The position numbers were made by a program, and so were the translations under genes. 60,263 nt of DNA, from assembly GCA_021442455.1 (NCBI GenBank), contig JABUSY010000024.1, forward strand, positions 1-60,263, in the 5' to 3' direction. Shown in pieces: positions 57,301 to 60,263 of the stretch; position 1 is the stretch's first letter, and the number at the start of each line of letters is the position of its first letter. This DNA comes from Lachnospiraceae bacterium. Lineage in GTDB: Bacteria > Bacillota > Clostridia > Lachnospirales > Lachnospiraceae. The notes under the pieces are model-generated. The model made no database searches. It worked only from the letters and a program-made list of their open reading frames with translations, and was not told the origin of the DNA.

Positions 57301-59040
57301 ACCTCTATATAACTAAGGCAGTTTTTATCTGCAATGGATAAAAAAAATTAGACTCAGCACTTGCTTTTTCGCCAAGAGCATCACAATCACGGATCTTCTA
57401 TACATTATTTAAGCCACCGGCAATTCTTTGGTTACTTGGGATTGTTGAAAGTGTAGAAGTTAATGGCTTTTGCCATAATATACCGGAATAAACTTCAGAG
57501 TAAGAAAGTATAAGTTTGTACTTTTCCTCCACGCTATCCAGAGCTGATGTGGCATTGCCATTGGAAGTAAGCATTAGCGCAGACAAAGGGTCTTTTGATT
57601 TTTTGATATCGTTGTTGTGAAGAGGAAACTGGATAACATAAAGTGCTAATACAAACTGACTATTGTCTTTGATGCCTTGAAGCTTAACTTCACCTTTCTT
57701 GTAAGAAGCTTCCGATAGGCAGTTGCAAGCGGCAGTCTGGATGTCAAATTTTGGAATGATACAAGATTATGTTGTATTTAGAAGCTTTCGTTGATGAATT
57801 TAGATTACAAGATCTTGCTATATCGTCAGCAAGTGTTGGGATTAGTGTGGTAATTTTAACTATATTGTTCATTTAGTTTAATTTTTTTGCATTATTCATT
57901 GCTAAACGGTTAGCGTTTGGTGGCAAAAGCGTTGGTTTATTGTACAACTTTTCAATGTAAGCAAGCTCATCGAAACATGTTTTTCCAAGGAACTTTTACA
58001 TGGAGATGATGCCAAGCAGCTTTTTTGCTAAGAGTTTCATAGTTTGTATTGGTAACTGCCTAAATGATTTTGTTTTTCTTGAAATACTTGCAGTTGGCCT
58101 TTTCCTTCACTTGGCTTTCAGTTGTTTTCTTCTTTATTGCTGATTGCTTCTACTGCGGGGCGTATTTTTTGATGTTGTATAACCAAGGGAAAGTTTCGTC
58201 TGCAGGAGAGAGTGTATTCAATATTTCGAATTTCCCCACAGCGATGGAAGATTGAAGCTATCTTATGCAAATATAAGTTTTGCTTCTGTTTTGATACGGA
58301 AAAAGATCGGTCTTGAAAATTTCCGAAGTTTAAATATTCTGAAACTTTGGCTAATAAATTGTAATGTTGATGATATTAATGTCGTAGATGTTATCAAACA
58401 GTTTTAGAGCATCAAGGGAATAGTACTTCATTTGTCGGCTTTATTCTTTGATGAAACAAGAATACCGAGTCCATGCTTGTGATCACGTATTCATGAAGTT
58501 TTGTTTGAAACGATGATGTAGTCGGGGTGGTAGTAGAACCATCTTCGATTCAACATGAAAAGTCTACAACTGTTCAATCAATACTACAGGACCAGCATAG
58601 TTGATTTTTATTTAAGGATGTAGGAAGAATAACCCTTAGCGAAATCTTGCATTTCTTCCTTGCAGCAAAATAAATTCTCGATAAAGTTTGTGGCTTCAAG
58701 TTCGATGGCCTTTTTTAATGTGTATTTGCAATGCTCATAAATTTGAGTTTTTTCGGAGATATAGTTCGCTACCTTTGTCATCGTAGCTTTTGCAAAGCTT
58801 TATAAAAGGCGGACAGTTGATCTAGTGATAAATTATTTATGCGGATAAAACCGCGTATTTTTAGGTGGGCATCACTAATCCTCTCTGTATCTTTGAACAA
58901 GGCTTGATAGCGTTTTGTTCTACATCAGCAAGATTGTTTATTCCATATTTCTGAGGTGATTCAAGGAAGAGGAAAGACTTGGACAACAAAATGCCTTTAT
59001 TACTTGTTTAGTTCAGACAAAAACTCCATATTTTCAGCTA
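57300..59040 (-). pseudogene. unidentified decayed gene on the minus strand
   Basis: This is the only place where the minus strand reads better than the plus strand. From about 58810 down to 57300 long stretches are continuous apart from stops and shifts. They include EHCKYTLKKAIELEATNFIE (about 58740-58680), FEILNTLSPADETFPWLYN (about 58230-58170), GEVKLQGIKDNSQFVLALYV (about 57690-57630), LSALMLTSNGNATSALDSVE (57586-57525) and STLSTIPSNQRIAGGLNNV (about 57455-57399). I do not recognise the family. The opposite orientation suggests an acquired segment. Confidence 0.5.
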
Positions 59041-60120
59041 ATCGGATTTGATGATATTGTGGGTGTGTATATTGACTTAGACTTAAATGAAATGCAATCA
59101 GAAATATTTTGTAAGCATCTAGACATTAGCATATTTTATGAATTCATATTTAACTGATGAAAATGAGATTTTAAAATTAAACTTCATATTTTTATGGAAC
59201 AACAGAAACAGCATTGGATTTCATAGCTTTCTTATCTGAGAATAAAAAGGGGGGGTATGGAAAGCCTAAAACACGGAAGGTGAAACAGTAGAGGAAAAAG
59301 ATGGTTGTTGATTATTATAGAAGAACAGATGATAGTTTTTGAAAATAAAAATTTTAGTTACATCTAACCACTTGACACATTGGAACGTGTCGACATTGTA
59401 TAAAAAATGCAAATACTTAAATGTAGCTATATCTGTAATGCAGTAGGCGATGTTGAAAATATTATAAAATTCTACTGTCATTCATCAAATATCTCAATAT
59501 CAGAAAAAAAGAAGCAGATTGAAAGGTTCTCTTCGATAAATATTAATTGCTGTCAAGCTAATACAAAGCTGATCGGTAACGTTTTGATTTTATTGTCAAG
59601 GCTGAAAAGGTACTTAAGAGATTAACTTTAAATGATAATAATGAAGATTTCGAAGATGTTATTCAGTTTGAAATGTGAAGGATTGTTGTTAGAAGAAAAA
59701 CAAGGAAAAGGATATCGAGCATTCCTTGAATCAGTTATTACTTTAATATTTTATGAATATTTTAATTCATATGAAGCTTATATTAAATAGTGGGATATTG
59801 ATGATTACCAACCGTTGCTTGGATCTGAATCAAGGATTATACTAGTATTTGATTCACCATAAGAGAAATGACAATGTAAATTTAAGGCCAGATATAGATT
59901 TAGACATATAAATAGTTATTGGATATATTTGTTAATGTGATTGCGCAGTGAGGCTTTAGGACATTCCTAAACGAAAAAGAAAAATGCGATGTAAAATATT
60001 TTATTCTTAGAATTATCGTTTTTACATCAATTAGAGTAGTTTAATCATTTCTGAGGCAATTGATTGAGTCTATAATTTATATTAACTAAGTTCTAGTGAT
60101 GGATAAATAGTAATTTATTT
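59041..60120 (+). other. decayed DNA with a possible broken plus-strand frame
   Basis: A frame of 72 codons is open at 59407-59625. Another reading from about 59657 gives KCEGLLLEEKQGKGYRAFLE, LIFYEYFNSYEAYIK, stop, WDIDDYQPLLGSESRIILV with few stops to about 60050. It may be one eroded gene. I do not recognise it. Confidence 0.35.
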
Positions 60121-60158
60121 TATATTATTATGTCATTTTTACTTGACATAATAATATA
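60121..60158 (+). repeat. 15-bp perfect inverted repeat over a promoter
   Basis: TATATTATTATGTCA (60121-60135) and its exact reverse complement (60144-60158) are separated by eight bases. The right arm contains most of the -35 hexamer of the promoter at 60143-60171, so a protein bound here would block it. Operator is the most likely reading; a hairpin terminator is less likely because the arms are AT-rich with no T-run after. Confidence 0.85.
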
Positions 60159-60171
60159 TATATTTTAATAT
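60143..60171 (+). promoter_or_regulatory. promoter of the partial gene at the window end
   Basis: Perfect TTGACA (60143-60148), 17-base spacer, TAATAT (60166-60171). It overlaps the 15-bp inverted repeat. Confidence 0.82.
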
Positions 60172-60207
60172 GAGAGTAAAGATATCTCATGTGGGAGGGA
60201 TGAAATT

Positions 60208-60263
60208 ATGGATCTTATTTTAGTCTTTGGTTCAATAGTAGCAGGTGGTTGTTTTATATGGGC
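60208..60263 (+). CDS. start of a membrane protein gene, cut by the window edge
   Basis: ATG at 60208 behind GGGAGGG opens a frame reading MDLILVFGSIVAGGCFIW to the end of the window, a hydrophobic N-terminus typical of a membrane anchor or signal. Strong promoter and inverted repeat upstream suggest a live, regulated gene. Too little is present to identify it. Confidence 0.65.
   Translation, partial: MDLILVFGSIVAGGCFIW

Overview
The window reads as a piece of a Lachnospiraceae-like (Clostridia, Firmicutes) chromosome that is far along in genome decay. The evidence for the lineage is gene order. The runs spoIIIA-asp23-nusB-xseA-xseB-ispA-dxs-tlyA-nadK-argR-recN-spoIVB, hrcA-grpE-dnaK-dnaJ, iscS-thiI-mtaB, ireB-rnjA-trmR-prtC, comM-topA-codY and groES-groEL-guaB are the conserved clostridial blocks, but many members survive only as wrecks. 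By my count 21 CDSs are intact (about 23.9 kb, roughly 40% of the window). All are on the + strand and all are housekeeping genes apart from one AEC-family transporter. Most of the remainder is AT-rich degraded DNA in which ancestral genes can still be followed by reading across stops and frameshifts. The pattern suggests a host-restricted or symbiotic bacterium under relaxed selection, descended from an endospore former. I cannot name the species.

Layout. 0-1.7 kb: intact guaA with its own promoter. 1.7-12.1 kb: no intact gene; holds a second, dead guaA, about 3 kb of unidentifiable DNA, then the decayed spoIIIA operon (AB, AC, AD, AE and AF recognisable, a trace of AA) and a dead asp23. 12.1-18.3 kb: nusB-xseA-xseB-ispA intact, dxs dead, tlyA and nadK intact. 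18.3-20.9 kb: dead argR, recN and spoIVB. 21-26.5 kb: CIRCE-controlled hrcA-grpE-dnaK-dnaJ, all intact, with a stem-loop cluster between dnaK and dnaJ and a clear terminator. 27-28.6 kb: AEC transporter and probable prmA/rsmE traces. 28.6-32.6 kb: iscS intact; thiI and mtaB each broken by one in-frame TAG. 32.6-37.7 kb: decayed DNA, dead ireB, intact rnjA, dead trmR. 37.7-42.5 kb: intact prtC (U32), decayed DNA, dead comM. 42.5-45.7 kb: intact topA, recently dead codY. 46-50.1 kb: CIRCE-groES-groEL and guaB. 50-53.9 kb: decayed DNA ending in a dead glgA. 53.9-57.1 kb: recA, dead recX, rny. 57.1-60.2 kb: decayed DNA with the only minus-strand coding trace, then a promoter overlapping a 15-bp perfect inverted repeat and the start of a membrane-protein gene that runs off the window.

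How it fits together. Protein folding (both CIRCE/HrcA chaperone operons), GMP synthesis (guaA, guaB), RNA processing (rnjA, rny), topology and recombination (topA, recA, xseAB), NADP synthesis (nadK) and rRNA methylation (tlyA) are kept. Sporulation (spoIIIA, spoIVB), global nutrient sensing (codY, argR), glycogen synthesis (glgA), accessory recombination or uptake (recN, recX, comM) and DXP synthesis at this locus (dxs) are lost. Three tRNA-modification genes (thiI, mtaB, trmR) are broken while their upstream partners iscS and prtC remain. Pseudogenes range from one point mutation (thiI, mtaB) through a few lesions (codY) to heavily eroded (spoIIIA, comM, glgA), so decay appears to be continuing.
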